Assembly (NCBI GenBank): GCA_002367285.1
Contig: DFBF01000194.1
Span: 1 to 15,494, forward strand
Origin: Rhodobacteraceae bacterium UBA3087
GTDB taxonomy: Bacteria > Pseudomonadota > Alphaproteobacteria > Rhodobacterales > Rhodobacteraceae
Direction: 5' to 3'
Length of the DNA: 15,494 nt
Position numbers and translations under genes: made by a program. Positions 13,819-15,494 of the stretch are shown here, in pieces. Position 1 is the first letter of the stretch. Each line of letters opens with the position of its first letter. A model generated the notes under the pieces. The model ran no database searches and was not told the DNA's origin. It saw only the letters and a program-made list of their open reading frames with translations.

Positions 13819-13965
13819 GGGGCATGTCCTTCTGATCCAACCATAGCGCAAATCAAATCTGAACGAAATTGCACAGTTGCTGTCTGTATATGTGACTATC
13901 CACAGCCCCGGCTTTCGCCCAGACTTGCCCAACGGCACCTTTGGGTGCGCGATGGGGAGCGCAAG
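13819..13965. promoter_or_regulatory. Divergent LysR-GMC promoter region with ACAG/CTGT repeats
   Basis: This 147-base region is AT-richer than its flanks between about 13845 and 13900. ACAG-TTG-CTGT (13873-13883) is a perfect inverted repeat, and a further ACAG at 13902-13905 lies 18 bases after the CTGT. LTTRs bind T-N11-A type dyads in such regions, so these are candidate sites. I cannot place -35 and -10 boxes with confidence. Confidence 0.4.
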
Positions 13966-15494
13966 ATGCAGGATTTCGGAACATATGACTATGTCATCGT
14001 TGGGGCCGGCAGCGCGGGCTGCGTTCTGGCCAACCGGCTGAGCGAAGATCCCGACAAGCGCGTGTTGCTGTTAGAGGCCGGGGGCAGCGACAATTACCAC
14101 TGGATCCACATTCCTGTCGGATACCTGTATTGCATCGGCAATCCGCGCACCGACTGGGGCTTTCAGACCGCCCCCTGTGAACGTCTGGACGGCCGGTCGC
14201 TTTTGTATCCGCGTGGGCGCGTGCTGGGCGGCTGTTCTTCGATCAACGGCATGCTGTATCTGCGCGGACAGGCGGCGGATTACGACGGCTGGCGACAGAT
14301 GGGATTGTCCGGCTGGGGCTGGGACGACGTCCTGCCCTATTTCATGAAATCCGAAAATTACTATGGCGGCGCGGACGAGGCCCACGGCACGGGCGGCGAA
14401 TGGCATGTCGATCGGCAACGCTTGCGGTGGGACATTCTGGACGCCTGGAAACAGGCCGCCATCGCCGCAGGTCTGCCCGAAACGGAGGATTTCAATCGCG
14501 GTGACAACCACGGTGTCGGCTATTTCAAGGTCAATCAACGCGCCGGGTGGCGGTGGAGCACGGCGAAAGGGTTCCTGCGCCCGGCCAAATCGCGCAGTAA
14601 TCTGACGGTCATGACCCACGCTCAGGCAGAACGCGTGACATTCGACGACCGCCGGGCCAGCGGCGTTCAGTTCCGCCGCAAGGGAACACTGTCACAGGTT
14701 CAAGCGCGCCACGAGGTGATCCTGTCCTCCGGCGCAATCGGATCGCCGCAACTGTTGCAACTGTCCGGGGTCGGGCCGGGCGCCCTGTTGCAATCGCACG
14801 GGATCGACGTGGTGCTGGACCGCCCCGGCGTCGGGGCAAACCTGCAAGACCATTTGCAAATCCGTTGTGCCTATAAGGTCACCGGGGCCAAGACGTTGAA
14901 CACCATGGCCAACAGCCTGTGGGGCCAGACCAAGATCGGGCTGGAGTATCTGTTGAAGCGCACGGGTCCGATGTCGATGGCCCCCAGCCAGTTGGGGGCC
15001 TTTGCCCATTCGTCCCCGGATGTGGCGACACCGGATCTGGAATACCACGTTCAGCCGGTCACATTAGAGGCCTTTGGTCAGGCCCCGCATGATTTCCCCG
15101 CCATCACCGCCAGCGTGTGCCATTTGCGTCCCGAAAGCCGGGGGCATGTGAAGATCACATCGCCGGACCCTATGGCGCATCCGGAAATTCAGCCCAACTA
15201 TCTGTCGACCGAAGGGGATCGTCTGGTTGCTGCACGCGCAATTCGCCTGACCCGCCAGATCATGTCGCAAGCGCCGCTGGCCCAGTACCAGCCCGAGGAA
15301 TTCAAACCCGGACCGCAGTTTCAGACCGACGCGGAGTTGGCGCAAGGGGCGGGTCAGGTCGCGTCGACCATCTTCCATCCCAGCGGAACCGCGCGCATGG
15401 GCTCGGACCCCGACGCGATTGTCGACGAACAACTGAAGGTCAAAGGCCTTGACGGTTTGCGTGTGGTCGATGCCTCGGTGATGCCCCTGATCAC
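13966..15494 (+). CDS. GMC-family FAD oxidoreductase (choline dehydrogenase-like), 3' partial
   Basis: Flavoprotein of the glucose-methanol-choline family; 509 residues are visible and the frame runs off the window. Full members have about 530-560, so some 20-40 residues are missing. The FAD motif VGAGSAGCVLANRLSE (12-27) is followed by LLLEAGG (34-40). The first GMC signature GRVLGGCSSINGMLYLRG is at 84-101 and the second, SSGAIGSPQLLQLSGVG, at 254-270. Catalytic His471 sits in IFHPSGTARMGSD; the second active-site His or Asn would lie just past the edge, after DASVMPLI. It oxidises an alcohol to an aldehyde or ketone; choline is only one possibility, and no betaine-aldehyde dehydrogenase gene is visible. 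GGGGAG (13954-13959) is six bases before ATG. It is divergent from the LysR gene, which probably regulates it. Confidence 0.94.
   Translation, partial: MQDFGTYDYVIVGAGSAGCVLANRLSEDPDKRVLLLEAGGSDNYHWIHIPVGYLYCIGNPRTDWGFQTAPCERLDGRSLLYPRGRVLGGCSSINGMLYLRGQAADYDGWRQMGLSGWGWDDVLPYFMKSENYYGGADEAHGTGGEWHVDRQRLRWDILDAWKQAAIAAGLPETEDFNRGDNHGVGYFKVNQRAGWRWSTAKGFLRPAKSRSNLTVMTHAQAERVTFDDRRASGVQFRRKGTLSQVQARHEVILSSGAIGSPQLLQLSGVGPGALLQSHGIDVVLDRPGVGANLQDHLQIRCAYKVTGAKTLNTMANSLWGQTKIGLEYLLKRTGPMSMAPSQLGAFAHSSPDVATPDLEYHVQPVTLEAFGQAPHDFPAITASVCHLRPESRGHVKITSPDPMAHPEIQPNYLSTEGDRLVAARAIRLTRQIMSQAPLAQYQPEEFKPGPQFQTDAELAQGAGQVASTIFHPSGTARMGSDPDAIVDEQLKVKGLDGLRVVDASVMPLI

Noticed and set aside
13819..13938. 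N-terminal extension of the LysR protein from ATG 13938
   Set aside because: The extra 40 residues do not resemble LysR proteins and would cover most of the divergent promoter region. The ATG at 13818 has an AAGGA site and the normal family N-terminus.

Overview
The window looks like chromosomal DNA from a high-GC alphaproteobacterium, most likely a Roseobacter-type member of the Rhodobacteraceae. This rests on the roughly 60-65% GC by eye, the fabB-fabI pair, the gene families present, and dense plus-strand operons with ATGA overlaps. No taxon was tested by a search. There are no RNA genes, insertion sequences, phage genes or CRISPR arrays that I can support, and no gene-free stretch longer than 300 bases.

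Layout. (1) 1-1837: the end of a fatty-acid synthesis operon, fabB (5' truncated by the window edge) then fabI. (2) 1848-2435, minus strand: a small membrane protein of unknown function with a Cys cluster, convergent with fabI and divergent from the next gene. (3) 2588-3376: an M50-type intramembrane metalloprotease. (4) 3453-8714: a tightly packed plus-strand run of six genes: a type II (S)-2-haloacid dehalogenase, an alpha/beta hydrolase, a fold-type II PLP dehydratase, an endonuclease/exonuclease/phosphatase-fold protein, a PcaD-like hydrolase and a third alpha/beta hydrolase. Four of the five junctions overlap or nearly abut, so most of the run is probably co-transcribed. (5) 8795-11314: a zinc alcohol dehydrogenase and an enolase-superfamily (mandelate racemase subgroup) protein. 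(6) 11582-12835: an RTX calcium-binding repeat protein with an N-terminal hydrophobic helix, preceded by a 267-bp leader with several inverted repeats. (7) 12880-13818, minus strand: a LysR-type regulator, divergent from (8) 13966 to the window end: a GMC (choline dehydrogenase-like) flavoprotein, 3' truncated. The GMC gene has no stop codon in the window.

How the genes may work together (inference). Blocks 4 and 5 look like small-molecule catabolism: dehalogenation, ester or lactone hydrolysis, beta-elimination, and alcohol or sugar-acid oxidation and dehydration. No substrate can be assigned. The LysR protein probably controls the divergent GMC oxidoreductase.

Most notable points. The third alpha/beta hydrolase has no canonical start in the right place; its best-supported start is an ATA codon with a strong Shine-Dalgarno sequence. 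The enolase-superfamily protein appears to lack the usual first metal-binding Asp. The RTX protein carries an N-terminal membrane helix. I see no obvious new defence or mobile system here.
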